Part shown: one piece after another, positions 25,251-41,234 of the stretch | How positions within the stretch are numbered: the stretch's first letter is position 1 | How the letters are laid out: each line of letters starts with the position of its first letter | Assembly (NCBI GenBank): GCA_036417435.1 | Contig: CM070906.1 | Location: 45,087,396 to 45,151,395, forward strand | DNA length: 64,000 nucleotides | From: Inia geoffrensis | Lineage: Eukaryota; Chordata; Mammalia; Artiodactyla; Iniidae | Direction of reading: 5' to 3' | The notes under the pieces: model-generated | What the model was told of the DNA's origin: nothing | Database searches by the model: none | Seen by the model: only the letters and a program-made list of their open reading frames with translations | Translations under genes and position numbers: made by a program

Positions 25251-27278
25251 AAGAGACAAAAATTTAGCCCTAACCAATTCTGACATCTCTTGATCTTTCA
25301 ACCATTTTTATTGATGACCATTTCATCTGGGGAGAATTATGGTGAAGTCCCATAATTTGTATAAGTGATACTAATCTTGTTAACCTCTTAGTCAATTTTT
25401 TAAACCATTTTGGTATGACTGACTTTATGAGAATAACAGTAAGCAAAGGATCTTTTCTTCATAAAAATACACATAAATTTACAAAGAATTTACAAGATTT
25501 TACTGACTTCCCAGAACCATCCCTGATAAAATAATCCCTCCTTTATATACTCTAGGTTACATATATGGCCTTCTCAGAATTTCTTCTGACTTGCACTTTG
25601 CCTTATGCACGTAGTTAAATTTTAGTTGTTATCATTATCACTGTTATTTATTATATGTAAGGTCCTTTATATAAAGACTTTAGTTACAAATATCTTTAGA
25701 TCTAAGTATCAGGAAATAAAGCTTTGTTTCTCCTGAAAAATAAATCATATGCATTTGTAAAAGAATGTTAATTAAAGTGCAACCATTTTATTCTCGATGT
25801 CAAGTGAAGCCCCCAAAGTGATATATGCCATATACTAAACTGGAGTACAAGACCACTGTGAATGACTTGCAAAATAAGTCTGTAGAAAACCTGTCCTGCA
25901 ACTCTGAGCTTCTTCATCACAAGTTGGGAAGTAGGATGTTAACAGGTGATTCTTTGAAGAAAGTTGGTTGTGTGTGAGACCCCATCCCATAAGTGGGTTT
26001 CTCCTCTCATTTCTATTCAAAATAGAAAAACTTTAAGGAGACCTTTTGGAGAAAGTATAATGTTTCCCCTGAAATGTGGAAGCAAAAGTCAACTGATACC
26101 CTAACAAGCCTAGGAAGTTTCAAGGATAAGAGACTGGAAGGCTAATCATTCTCACAATAGAACAACAGAGAGATGGCCATGTCAGGCCAGATGTTGTCAG
26201 AGCAAATTATCTATGAAAGTTTCCTGTGGACCAGATGTAGACTACATACCATAGAAAGCTGTTATGGGGCTGTCTTAGAGACTGACCCAAAATATTGCAT
26301 AGGGGGCAAGGAGCAAGGTAACTTAGATATTTCTTGAATGAAAGAATAAATATACTGACTATAATACATATGTCCCTTCTCCAGCAATGCAAGGTTCTGA
26401 AAACCCACAAAATGTCCCACAAGAAAATGAATCATTTTAAAACACCTGTGAGACTCAGAGAGCTTGACACATAATTTACAACTTTAGTCAAGTAAGAAAT
26501 TCTTTGTCCTTCTCTCCTTTTGTCCAGCATCCGTACCTCAACAGATCCTGAAGCTAGATTTACCTCTAATATTTAAGGGTTCCAAGAAACATCGTATGTC
26601 TAAAGAATTATCTATGAATTAAAGGAAAAAACTCTTAGATATAATATGTTCCGTTATTTTAACTGACAAATATACATTCTTAAATATCTGAGGGACCAGA
26701 GTTGAATTTAGAATTCTTAATATCCTTTTAGTCCATTGCTAGTAACTGGCAGAATACAGAAAGCTCACCGTTGGTCTCCTGATGTTGGAAAGCATATAGC
26801 CTGTCTCTCTTCTCATCTGACCCCAGCTCCTTTCAGCACCATAAGGAATCTCACAAATACACATACAAATACCCAAGACCAAATGTCCATCTTTCATCCT
26901 CATTGCTACAGACAACTGGACTGTGGCCACCCCCCAATCTAAGGCATGATCACAGCAGCAGAGCAGCCCTCTTAGGGGGGCTACCCCTAGGGAAGAGCCC
27001 TGCACAGACCATGGGATCAGGCTTGGCATCATTTGGGCAAAGAATAACAGGGTCCTGCATACTTCTAGCATAGTGAGTCTAGAGAATGCTTGTTCTTAAA
27101 CAGTATTCCTCCTTGCTCTGGATAATCTCTCTGTCCCATGTGGCTGGACAAGACTACGAGATAGCCAATAATGGGACTCTGTAAAGCACAGGATCCAGAG
27201 TAAGAGATCCCATTCCTGGGTCTAAGGGAAAAACTGTCTGGAAGAATCAATGACCATTATTAGCATGATGAAGAATAG

Positions 27279-27280
<2 letters not shown>
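25251..27280. other. Unique sequence
   Basis: No gene or assigned repeat. A 110-codon minus-strand frame at 26739-27071 has no recognisable features and is probably chance. Confidence 0.45.

Positions 27281-27314
<34 letters not shown>
27281..27314. repeat. (AC)17 microsatellite
   Basis: An uninterrupted run of 17 AC units, likely polymorphic. Confidence 0.97.
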
Positions 27315-27317
<3 letters not shown>

Positions 27318-27890
27318 GCAGAGAAAGAGAGCAGAAGCCAACCATGCCCTCTTTTCCACAGTGTGGAACTGGCCTACGGTTTGCACAAATTAGTGAGAGG
27401 AGTAGCTTTAACTTTGGGAAAATTGGACATATTGATTCCTTTAGGCATTTCAATTGCTCAATTAGTCCTTTAAATTACTGACTGGGGGACTTTTTATGAC
27501 CTGGTAGTGATTCAAAATTAATGAGACTTGTCCCAAATTTCATTCAGGGAAAGAGAAAGAAATTGCCCCACAGGAAAAAGAAAGAAACAAAAGAAAACAA
27601 CATGTTGCTTATAAGTGAACTTACAAGTCCTTCTTGTTCAATATAATGATTACAACTTTGTTCCTATAAACAATGAGAATTTTGTAGTTAATCATACATT
27701 TTTTTGTTTTGATTTTTGGGAATCTCAGTGAAATACGTACACTAGTTATTTACTACATAGGCTCTTATGGACTATGCTTGCATATTACCTTTTTCTCTGG
27801 TCTTATGTTTCCATCTATATTATTCTAATTCTAAGGTTGTTAATATTTCTATTTTGTAGTGCATGTATTTTCATAACTGGCCAAAATACT
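27315..27890. other. Unique sequence
   Basis: AT-rich. No feature was seen. Confidence 0.5.
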
Positions 27891-27891
27891 T

Positions 27892-27937
27892 TGTTTATAT
27901 ATAAACATTTATATATATATATATATATTTATATATA

Positions 27938-27999
<62 letters not shown>

Positions 28000-28000
28000 A
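27892..28000. repeat. Compound (TA)n(CA)n array with palindromes
   Basis: GTTTATATATAAAC at 27893-27906 is a perfect 14-bp palindrome. TA blocks follow, broken by a second TTTATATATAAA (27928-27939), and the array ends in (AC)n at about 27980-27999. It is an alternating purine-pyrimidine tract with cruciform and Z-DNA potential. Confidence 0.92.
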
Positions 28001-29400
28001 TTTTTTTCTGATTTGGTTACGAAACAAAGCAAGATCAGATCAGAACAGACTGGACCAGGGGAACCTGAGGGCCATGAGCATTGTCTAAAGCACCACGGAA
28101 AATTTAGGTATCATTAGGAGGATGGTGCTATCTAAAGAGACCCCTTTTCACTAATTGGTTGTGTGTGACAGGTAAAAGATAAATTGTAGTCAGCATTTTA
28201 ATTTATTCACTTAGCAAATATTTGTTGAGTGCTTATTCTACGTCAGTTACAGCATGTAGACAAAACAAACCTGGCCTCTCCACCACTGAGTGAGAAGGGT
28301 AGTGGCAATGCTGCTTTATTTTTTCTATGTACTGCACAAGACTCCACATTTGGTTTAATGTTATCTGGTTGCTGTCATGAAATCCTAACCATTTTTGAAC
28401 ACGGAGACTTTTCAATTTGTACTGGGCCCTGCAATTTATGTAGCTGGTCCTGGACAGTGGCTATATGTTCTAAGTCTTTGCCAATCTACAAATTCCCCCA
28501 AACACTCCCATGTCTCATCTGGATCTGGCATTCACACTTTTTATGCATGTGAATGGATTTAGGCTTCTTAAGACACAACGCTGGCCCATTAGTGTGTCCC
28601 TATCAGGAATAAAAAAGAACAGTTTGAAAATTTACACAAATCCTCTCCTGTGTCAGCAAGACTCCAGAGTGACTTATTTAAATGATTATTTTGTAATGTG
28701 CTTATGTTTGAGGAGAACAAGTCTCATGGGAGAAAGAATTGTGTAAATTGAAAAAAACTGTGAAGTAATCCTTAGTAATCTGCAGATATGACACCATGTA
28801 TTATTCTTATTATCCTTCTGTGACTTCTGCTTGGTAGGGCTCCTTTCTCGCTATATCCTTTGGCACAGAAACTCGAAATCTTAGGGGACATTAATTTCTC
28901 CTTCACAGTTCTCTGCTATTCCGGTTTGTTTGTTTGTTGTTTATTTATTTATTTGCTATTTAGTTTTTAACACATACTGAGCACCCACAAAACCTTTAGT
29001 CTTGTTACCTGTGTATGGATTCTTCCCTTGAATGGCCTAACATTTACCTTTGCATCCTTAGTACGTACTAGAGGCAGGGCCTGAAACCCAGAATTATTTA
29101 CTGAGTGATTGAAATAACTTCTCATGTTCAGGACTCAGGTGAGCATTTTACATGTGCCATTTTATGGGATACAGAAATTATCCCACTCTGTAAGCTTTTA
29201 TAAAATTCATAAAGTTGTATTTGATCCCTGTAATGCACCCTTTGCAATGGGTGTTTTCTTTGTGATGCAATTCTAGTATATCAAGGCCCTTGAGGTAGTT
29301 CAGAAACTGCTCCTTCTGCATGGGGGTTCAGACATCTACCTTAGACTGCTGTGTCATGCTAAGCTGTTCATTTAAAACTTAGGTCAGTCACTGTCCCAGG
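28001..29400. other. Mostly unique sequence
   Basis: A copy of the ancient repeat seen at 1-80 lies near 28205-28260 ('aaatatttgttgagtgctta'). A possible L2 3'-end remnant is near 29040-29110. Nothing else is supported. Confidence 0.4.
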
Positions 29401-29830
29401 CTGAGTTCTCTGGAAGCACAGCTGATATGGAGTTTCGGGTGCAAGATGTTTATAGGAGATCGAAAGTGGTGAAAGGCTTGGGCAGAAGCAGGATTAGTGA
29501 GAGAAAGAAGTCAAACTGTAATGTGCCTCAGCCAGCCATACAGGGAGCTTTGGAGGGAGTCTCACTTATGGTTGAAAAAGCAGAGCCTGTATATCATCTC
29601 ACTCAGTCACTGGAGGCAGGTGGCCTTGGGGTGGGCTTGCCCTTGAGCAAAGTGGTCTTTGCAGCTGAGGCAGACCCAGAAGTTGCAGAAAGCTGAAGGC
29701 TATCTCCTGACTTCTCTCTGTGTAGCTGGGCAGCAAGTTCTTCCTTGAAATGAGATCTGGGTAGTGCATCCCCATGTCTATCACAGACTTTCATCATAAT
29801 ACCTCCTGGTCTAACTTACTAGATTAAACA
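29400..29830 (+). repeat. Possible ancient interspersed repeat
   Basis: The run 'gttctctggaagcacagctga..tttataggagat..aggcttgggcagaagcagga..actgtaatgtgcctcagcc' reads like a decayed old repeat of moderate GC. I cannot assign a family. The 89-codon frame here has no recognisable domain. Confidence 0.3.
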
Positions 29831-30349
29831 ATCAGAATAATTAAATTCTGAAAAATTAAAATTCTATTGCATAGTGAAGTGAGGTGTTCAAAACACGTGC
29901 ACCATCACGAAAATCAGAGCAGCAATATTATTCTGTAAAGCACTACAAAAAAGGTTTCACAATATATTTTTTTATTCTAATTATGGGTCTTTTAAACATT
30001 ATGTTATCTATTTACCAACAGCCTGAGTGAGGAAACTTTGAATAAAATATTATTGTATCACTGACAATGTCATTATTCTCATGATCCTGGGTGACTTCTG
30101 CAAGACCTGATAGACTCTAGACAATCTTTTTTTGTTTCAAAATAGAATTGTTGCTGGCTTTATTAGTCACAGGAGATGTAATATTTCATCATCAATTTCA
30201 TTAGTATTTCTATTATTCTATTACTTTTTTCTTATCCTCCAAAGGGTATTATTTATTATGTTCTATAATTAATTTTTTAAATTGCTTGTTTGAGTAACTT
30301 TTTTATACAATATCTCCAAACACTTTAACAGAAATAACTTTTTTTTTCC
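29831..30349. other. Unique AT-rich sequence
   Basis: Nothing recognised. Confidence 0.5.
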
Positions 30350-30440
30350 ATAGCTATATACCTAGTACATAGCAAAGTTCCCAGTACAATTTGGGAGGTA
30401 AATAAATATTTAAGTGACTAAAATAAAAATGAATGAGTTG
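30350..30440 (+). mobile_element. L2 LINE 3'-end fragment
   Basis: 'acctagtacatagcaaag' followed by 'ggtaaataaatatttaagtgac' and 'aaaaatgaatgag' is the decayed terminal segment of L2, which ends in a short ATGA repeat. Confidence 0.5.
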
Positions 30441-32139
30441 GCAACACTCCGGGACAGTCTTAAATAAAGATATGAAACAAGTACATAAATGATGGTACAG
30501 TACAACACTGAACATTTAAAATGCCTTAAATTCTCCAGCTCTCTAAACAGAGGAGACACTCAATAAATGGAGTTCACACAGCGTTAACACATATGAAAAA
30601 GGCCAATGTGTGTTTTGGGAGATGTTAACCTTATGCTAAATATGATTTATCAACGCACTGTTGTTGTAAGAACTAATGCTGGCACAACCTAGGAGTTTCC
30701 TAATGAAAGCACAGCATTCAAAAAAAAGATAATGGTGGTGCCGTGTTTCTTTTCATTAGTTTGATCATATCTGAGGTCAGTTGCTTTAGGTTTTGACAAA
30801 TGTCAATCAGTTTCTAGGATAGGAAAGTTATAGGGCAATGAGAGAGATGTAAAAAGATATTTCATCTGGACTACCTTCTTCATCTTCAAAAAAAAAAAAA
30901 AAGACCCTATATGTTGGCCCTCTAATTCCAGGAGAATCCCAAAGGAAATAAAAGATGCAAAAAAATTTGGATAGATCATTGTACATAAGTTTTCATCCTA
31001 GGAATACACAATTAAAAAACTAAAACAACTTACACAGATGATGATAGGAGAGTGTTCAGTAAGCTAGGATGAGATGCAGTCACTAAAAGTAATATTTAAA
31101 AAAGTTTTACAGGCTTTAGCCAAGGCTTGTGATACATTTCAATGAAAAGTAATCTGTCTCAAACTGTTATTAACAATATAAGTTCAAAATATGCATCTCT
31201 CTTTCCATAACCAGAGGGAAATACACTAAAAATTTTAGAAATGGTATTGCTTTTCTTCCTTTTTTATTATGTTTTCCACAGTAATGATCTTTTTTTTGTT
31301 TTTTATAATCAGGAAAAGAAAGCTTATGTATAAGTCAATTATTTGTATCTTTTGTTCCTTTCCCCTCATTGCAAAACTAAAATTTACAACTTATTTCCTG
31401 ACAAAGAAAAAGAAAATATGCTTGGGGATTAAACATATGTGCTAATTCAATATTTTTATTTTCCACTATCTGAGTTTCCTAAATAATATTATTGATTTCA
31501 ACATGTCTGCTTTCAAAATTTGTTCAGTTAAGCTTACTTAAATAAATTCAGGAAGAGTAAGGCCAAAATCATACGATACAGGACAAAAGGGAAAAAGCCA
31601 AGAAGTAAATAGGGTGAGGAAAATAAAAAGGCTAAAAAGAAATCTTATTAGCCAAATTCCAATGGTTGAACCAAAATGCCAGTATAAGCTTCCTGATAGC
31701 TTGCATGAAAAAGGCAACAGCACATTATTCTAATTAATTAATCACTAGGAAAGTATTAACTTATCAGGAGGGACTGGGCATATACTTGGATTTTTTTTTT
31801 CATATTAATTCATTCATGTATTTAACAAAAGTTCATCGACTATATACCACACTGTAAGGAATTAAACTAGAGGGGAAAACAAGTATAGGCAGTACAATTG
31901 CAAGTGATGGTAGGGTTATGGCAGATGAAGGAGAAAAGTCCAGGCCTACAATCCTCATAAACTTTGTCTCTGAGGTACTGGTCTTTGTGTGCATGTTTAT
32001 AAGATTTGTGTTATGTTATAAGGTCCTTGAAAGCTGTTTGATATATACTCGATATTGGAGCTTATGTTGATGATATACCTAGTTATTATAAGGACTATAT
32101 GTTTAATGTCTGTCTCCCCCACTTTCCAATGCTTTGCCC
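30441..32139. other. Unique or very old sequence
   Basis: A faint old L1 3'UTR-like stretch is at 31000-31290. A copy of the ancient 'TTTAACAAAAGTTCATCGAC' repeat is at 31800-31900. No gene was seen. Confidence 0.35.
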
Positions 32140-32290
32140 TCTCTCCCCACACAACATAAACTCTATAAAGCCAGCAGTTGCATATTTGCTCAAGCTCTAT
32201 CTCTAGAGCTTAGAACAGCAACTTGTTCCGCAGTAAGACTCAATAAATATTCCTTTAGGTATTGATGAATTGATTTAATGAATGACTACA
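32140..32290 (+). mobile_element. L2 LINE 3' end
   Basis: 'aactctataaagccagcag', then 'tagagcttagaacagcaac', then 'actcaataaatattcc' and 'attgatgaattgat' follow the L2 3' terminal order. Confidence 0.65.
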
Positions 32291-33600
32291 GTCTTCTTTC
32301 TAAGGCTCTGATTTCAGCATGATTTTCTTAATTTATAGTTATAACTGTTCTTTCCTTTTAATGACACTGGCTTCCTTAATCACGGTTGGCTGGATACTAA
32401 CATGCAGAGGGCTTTTGGGGGTTATTTTCTACTGGCTGCTCAAATTTGAAAATTGTATAGGTCATCTCTATATTGGTTAGTGCAATTTCAAAAGGAGTGT
32501 TGCATATTTTTATAAGAAATCCTCCCTTATAACATGTCCCATTTTCATTATAAACTACAGATTGAATTCCCCTTGATCCCTATGGTCTCTAGATCTATAC
32601 AAATAATATAAACGTTTTAAGATGTCAGAATAAAATGTAAAAAATATTATACCTCAGTATGCATCATTAACTTTCAAATATTTTCTGAACATAGGAGTTC
32701 TTCCATCAAAAGGGATCCAATGGAAGACTCTCATGTCGAAAACATTAAGAGCATCTCTCACTGAAAGAGTATAAGGACAAAATATGCAATCTCTTATCCC
32801 TTATTCTCTTCTCTTTTTCCTCCCCTTACTCCCCTACACAGTTTGGTAGCCTTTGGTGTGTCTGTTCAGAAACCTATGGCTTCTAAGAGTTAGAAAAACA
32901 TTGTAGAATGTAAGTTTTGATTGTTAATGTGAAGTATTTCTTCTGATGAGAAGGTTGCACCAACATATCTGGCATCAAAATCATGTTAAAATCTGTCCCA
33001 CAAAAAGACAGCAGGTTCTAACTCAACTACTGCTGTATTTAGAGATGTGTGGAAATAACTCATTTTAGATGTTAAAGAGAAGCATTTTGGCTCAGAACAT
33101 TAAGCAATTGGATGACTATTCATGAGCTCAGGTTTTTAAGTTTTCTTTTTGCTGACACGTTTGACACTGGGAGAATCACTGCTTCCCTCTACCTTGGCTT
33201 ACTCATCAATAAAGTAGCATGTGATTATGCTGACTCACCTCATTCTCACAGAGTGTTTATTCACTAGCACTGATAATGCACTATTTCGTCTAAGAAACCA
33301 ATGAAAAATATTCCAAGGAGCAGGTAAAAGTGGTCACATTTGTAGCTAAATAATAATTTGAAGGAAACTTACAAGAGCTTCAGGTATATAAATGAGAACA
33401 AAAACCTTGGCTAATTTAGGTAACATTTAACAAAAAATCATTTTCAGTGAAGATGAACAAAGTAGCTTGGATTCATTTTAATTTTACTGTAAACTGAAGA
33501 GACAGCCAGAGTTAGGGCTGGGGCAGGAGGTGTGAGGAGCACTTGGGATGTGTGCTATAATACTAATAAGATAAGTACATACGGCTTTCAAGACCTTGAA
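32291..33600. other. Unique sequence with a possible MIR remnant
   Basis: 33150-33250 ('actgggagaatcactgcttccc', 'ttggcttactcatcaataaa') resembles a decayed MIR in plus orientation. Nothing else is supported. Confidence 0.35.
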
Positions 33601-33614
33601 AAGAAAGAGGATTC

Positions 33615-33776
33615 TTTTTTTTTTTTTTTTTTTTGCGGTACACGGGCCTCTCACTGTTGCGGCCTCTCCCGTTGCGGAGCACAGGCTCCAGACGCGCAGG
33701 CTCAACGGCCATGGCTCACAGGCCCAGTCGCTCCGCGGCATGTGGGATCTCAACCACTGTGCCACCAGGGAAGTCC
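33615..33776 (-). mobile_element. CHR-1 SINE with internal deletion
   Basis: The minus-strand copy has its poly(A) as T's at about 33616-33634 and its head at 33776. The tail, GTACCGCA and the A-box head (CCCTGGTGGCACAGTGG) are present. The head jumps from GGTTGAG directly to ATCCCACATGC, so about 58 bp including the B box are missing. The target duplication AAGAAAGAGGATT is at 33601-33613 and 33777-33789. It sits at the poly(A) junction of the SMS retrocopy. Confidence 0.93.
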
Positions 33777-33787
33777 AAGAAAGAGGA

Positions 33788-36464
<2,677 letters not shown>

Positions 36465-36700
36465 ATAATGAAGAATGCAGGTGACAGCTAGAGTCAGATA
36501 GTCCTGAACTTGAACCCAGATTCTACCTATATCTTGACTCAATATGACCATGGGCAAGTTACTTAACTCACCTAATCATGAGATTCCCTGTCTTTAAAAT
36601 TTGTTATAGCACGACTTAGCTGAAATGGTTATTGTGTAAATTTGATTTGCTAATACACAAAGTACTTAACATGGTACCAGGTACACAGGAAGGTACCTGT
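36465..36700 (+). mobile_element. MIR SINE
   Basis: 'tgaacttgaacccagattc', then 'tatgaccatgggcaagttacttaac', then 'taaatttgatttgctaatac' and 'cttaacatggtaccaggtac' give a nearly full MIR order. Confidence 0.8.
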
Positions 36701-37140
36701 GTGCTTCCTATGTGATTGTACACACAATCACACTTAGACACTTAGACAATCACACTTGGATACTCACTGATTTTATATATATTTAAATCTTTAAGTCATG
36801 ATAAAATATTATTGTCCCTCTTACACTTAACATATAGACAAACTATCAGTGTTAATCACATGAGCACACTTATAAAAAACACTTTGAAAGATAAAAGTTT
36901 TATACAAAACGAAACATTCATAATACAGACAAAAAAACCTATGATATTTAAAGGACACCAGTTACTTTGGTTATACAATTCAGTTACTTCTAAAGCCGTA
37001 TGAACAGGAAGTGAAAGCAATGATCACCTGCTATTTCCCTACCACTGCTCACACACAAGCTTCAATCTTGTATAATTACAATTATTTTCCCCTACAAAAC
37101 AACAGAGTAGTTTGTTAATAGGTCAATAATGAGCACTCAT
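36701..37140. other. Short unique AT-rich stretch
   Basis: Contains a small inverted pair, GTGATTGT/ACAATCAC, near 36713-36732. No gene was seen. Confidence 0.4.
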
Positions 37141-37192
37141 CTGACATACGTATGGAATAGAAATACTTCTATTCCATACATATGTATGGCAG
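37141..37192. repeat. Near-perfect hairpin
   Basis: Left arm 37141-37162 and right arm 37167-37192 are reverse complements apart from one mismatch and a 4-bp insertion in the right arm. The loop is 4 nt (ATAC). It abuts the LTR-like repeat that follows. Confidence 0.8.
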
Positions 37193-37194
37193 AT

Positions 37195-37880
37195 AAACCC
37201 TAAGATTCCCCCAAAAAGCCCGAATTTCCCAGCTCATGATATCCACACCTTTGTCTAATCCCATCCCCCTGAGTGTAGACAGGAACTGTGACTTGTTTCT
37301 ACCCAAGAGAATACAGCAAATGTGAAGGAATTTTGCAGATGTGGTTAAGGTCCTACATCAGCTGATTTTGAATTAATCAAAGGAACATTACCTCGGGTGG
37401 GTATGACTTTTTGTTGTTGTTGATAGTTGCAAGTTCTCAAAAATGTGACTGGGAATTCCTGAGGTCAGAAACTCTTGCTCTGTTGCTGGGCTTGAAGAAG
37501 TAAGCTACCATGTCGTGAGAGGGCCTATAAAGAGGGCCTTGTGACAAGGAACTGCAGGTAGCTTTTAGGAGCTGAAAGCAGCCTGGTCAACAGCCAGAAA
37601 AAAAAGTGTGTTCGGGAGACTCTTAGACCTACAACCACAAGGGGATGAATCCTGTCAAGAATTGAGGAGCAATTGGAAACGTATCTTTCCCCAGTTGTGC
37701 TTCTGATGAGACTGCAACGCCAATAACACCTAGACTGCAGCCTGATAAGACACTGAAGCAGAGAAGCAAGCTAAGCTGTACTCTTCTGAGCTACAGAAAC
37801 TGTGAGATAATACATATGTGTTGTTTTTAAGTTACTAAGTTTGCTGTATCTTTTATACATCACGGAAAACTAACATGCTC
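37195..37880 (+). repeat. Probable ancient LTR (MaLR/ERVL-like)
   Basis: The run 'ttgcagatgtggttaagg', 'gaagaagtaagctaccatg', 'agaaactgtgagataatac' and 'tgttgtttttaagttactaag' matches the order of an old mammalian LTR-type repeat. The exact family is uncertain. It is highly diverged. Confidence 0.5.
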
Positions 37881-40800
37881 CTGTGGACAGAAAGGTTTTG
37901 AATTCAGGGCTCAGAAAGACAAGACAATCCAATAATAAGTGATGGCATTCTTTTATGTACTGAGATCATTTACTCCCTGTTGAAAGGGGGAGTCTTTCTA
38001 CTTACAACAGGAGATAAACTGAGATGGGATTCATCTCTCTGTAATTTCCTGGGTAAAGAAATGATCCACTTGAGATAAGGGTCACTGGAGTAGTCGAGAG
38101 TTTTATTTGTATTGCATCTACTAACGATACCATCAGGAAAAACTGCCATTAATTTTAGAGGGAGTGTCCTATACTGACTACTTTGGTAGTGAAGGAGGAG
38201 AAATTCTTATTAATTTCTCCCTCAGAAAAAAAGGGAGCAGAGAGAGAATTCCTAGATATTATCCAAAAAAAATATTAGGCATGTGACTATATCAGGGATG
38301 TGACTATAAAAGAAAACATAAGATGTCTGTGTGTAGGTGCTTTGGTGTAGAAAGTGCTTTGGAGGCATCACAGTCTTTTGCAATCTGAGAGAAATGGAGT
38401 GAGGGTTGTTTGTGTGAAGAGAAAGGAAGCAAAACAATTTCATGCAGGTCTGTGGGAAGGGCCATAGGGGCATAATTGGGGTTTCAGATGAATCTAGGGG
38501 CCTAACTGGCTGGACACCACATTGGGCCACTTTTGAATCTGTAAAACACAGGGAAACACAACTGCTCCTCTTGCAGTCCATATGTGGAAAATTTAACCAT
38601 TTACAGAAAATATAGACTCATGATAGATTAGAGATGAAAAGGCACTTAAGGGTCCTTGAGTCTATTTCTTTCTTTTGCTGGTGAGAAAACTAAGGACAAG
38701 AGGTGGTAAATGACTGCTCTATTGTCATTCAGCAATGACAAATATATATTTGTTCCATTAATAGAGCTGGAAATGGAACAAATATATATCTGTATCTATA
38801 CAGTAGGTATATATTTAATAGATATATATTACACAATGTGTGGACTACATGAATTAAATATATATTTTGAATTAAATATATACTATTTTAATTTAATTAT
38901 ATATTAATTTAAATAACTTATACAAATATATTATTATTATATAACTGTATGGTAAATATATATATTTAGCCCAAAAGGTACTTTACACATAATTTAGTCC
39001 AAGAGTCCCATGCTCTGGTTTTATAGATTGGGAAAACTGAGAGCCTGAAGAGTTACATGACAAAGCTGCTGTCTCCAGACATATAACACAAATAATTTTG
39101 CAAAATGAATCAGAGGCAATCCATTTAGGCTGCTGTTTCATTTTCTCCATTCTACTACTTATGAGCACACAAATATTCACAGGAGTTTACACAGATTGAG
39201 ACTCCTCTGTGGTATCCTGATTTCTCCTGTTCCATCTACAAAACTCCTGTGGTACTAGATCATCCTTTAACTCATCAATCTTCTTTCTGTCCCCTCATAA
39301 ATTAAAACTCACCTGCCCCCATCCCAGTCCTTCTGAACATTTTGTCAAGTCATTGTTTTCTAATCTGTGAGGAAGTCATTCTAAAGTGTTAAAGGATTAC
39401 TATTATCTCTCCCAGAAATATATGCATTTTCAAAGCAATCATGAACATGCCATGCCTCAATTTCCTGAAATAACATCCAATATTAGAAATTTTACATTGT
39501 TGGAAAAGTGTTTCTGGAGAATATATTTGAAGCTTTTGGACAACACCGTAAAATGACTTAGAAATTTTGATAGAGCTAGTTGCTAGGAAGTCACTTCAAA
39601 AGATAAACTGGAAGTAAACTGGGTACATGGCAATAACATCTTTAAAAAAAATCAATGCTTTATAAGTCATAGGCACAGATACTTTCTGCACCTTTCTATT
39701 TTCAGTGTAGAGCCTGAACTGAATCTAAAGTGCTTAGCCTGGCTATGGAAAATCCCAGGGCATGTGTTGTTTAAGCCGTTTTGATGGTCCCCCGCTATTT
39801 TTAATGATATTTTTTCCTTACCTGAACAACCCAGAGGCTGAGCAAACGCAACCCAAGTCCTATGGTTCTTTTTAAACTCAGCTCCATTCACACCTCTCTC
39901 GCTCTTCTTCCCACCCCCTACTCAGTTGCCATGTTCAACAGCACTTCAAAGGTGTGGCTGGCTTCATTTCTGGGCTTAGATTCTGTTTAAAGAAGAAGCT
40001 AAATTGGAATCAGTTTATCACCTTTGGCTAGGATTTTTAACAGAATTTAAAACTGGAGAGGAACCCCAGCCACATCTAAAATGATACCAAGTGTATCAGC
40101 TGGGTGCTTGATCTTCAAAGGAAGCTATAGCCCAGGATAAAGCTCACTTGTCACTCCTAGCACTGCAGCTTGAGCCCTCAGATGCAGTTTCATGGACACC
40201 CAGGGTATTTTCAGTATTTTTATTTTTTTAAAAGGGGAGAAATTAGACTTATTTTTATATATTTTTCTTTATATGATGATGCTTTTACTAAAATTAAAGC
40301 AAATGGAGAGAAATGAGTACTGGAAGATACACAAGCACAAAAGTTCCCAAAATTAATCTTCTCTCATTTACTTGGAATCAGGTCAGCAGTGGTAGTACTG
40401 AGAGCATAAACCCTAACCATCAAATAATCTTAGAGGGTAGAGAAAGCACAAACCACCACAGAGCTCCTTCACATAATGGGCTGTGGTATGAGGGATGTAG
40501 TCAGTTGAAAGCAGAACCATTGTTTTGAAAACAGCGTAAGTCTTATTCTATATCTTCCTTCTGGTTTCAAGCTTTGCTTAACATATATCTTACATTTAAC
40601 AAAGCTGCTATATGCCCTATAATCAGCAGCTTGAATACAGTATTTTATCCTCTGGAAGTGTCATGATACAGGTGTTCTCCATAGGGTAGGACTGGAAAAC
40701 TCCAAGCAAGACAGTAGCATAAACAAAAGTACAGTGAGATGAAATAATGGGGTATATTTGCGGAACTGCATGCATTTCAGAAATGATGATGGAGGTAGAG

Positions 40801-41234
40801 GTGACCTGCTAGGAAGTGAGGCTAAGGAGCAGGGAGAAGAATCTTATTACTCAGTTTAGATTGGCTGACTGAGTATGAGGAATGACTACAAGGTAGGGGC
40901 AGCATATAGAAAAGAGAGACTCAGGGATCATGAGAGCAGTTTGAGAGTGTAGTAGGCCAGAAGAAAATGCAGCTAAGACGATAGTGGACATTAAATTCAG
41001 GAGAGACTTGAAGGTAAACCAAGTTCAAGGGATGACTGAAGAATACAATTATACAATGGACAGTGGTGTCAGTATTCAGGGATATGAGAAAGTGAGACAA
41101 AGAGAGAAGTACTGAATAGGTGAAGTCTGTTATTTCAGGAAATTAAAGCTGAAAGCATGGAGACTATACCAGGGTGATCCATTTATTTAGAGTTTAACAC
41201 ATGGAAGACAGGAAAGCTCCTCAAATGTGCATTT
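37881..41234. other. Mostly unique sequence with small ancient fragments
   Basis: Two MIR/L2-like pieces ('tgagaaaactaaggacaagaggtgg' near 38682 and 'attgggaaaactgagagcctg' near 39027) flank a very AT-rich block (38735-38970). 40640-41150 resembles an old, unassigned interspersed repeat. Open frames here lack recognisable domains. Confidence 0.35.

Noticed and set aside
4560..28000. CRISPR-like spaced repeats
   Set aside because: Only microsatellites and dispersed SINE/L1 copies are present. Direct repeats are not regularly spaced, and this is a mammalian genome.
36713..36760. Short inverted and direct repeats around ACAATCACACTTAGACAC
   Set aside because: Arms of eight bases in AT-rich DNA are too short to support a specific element.
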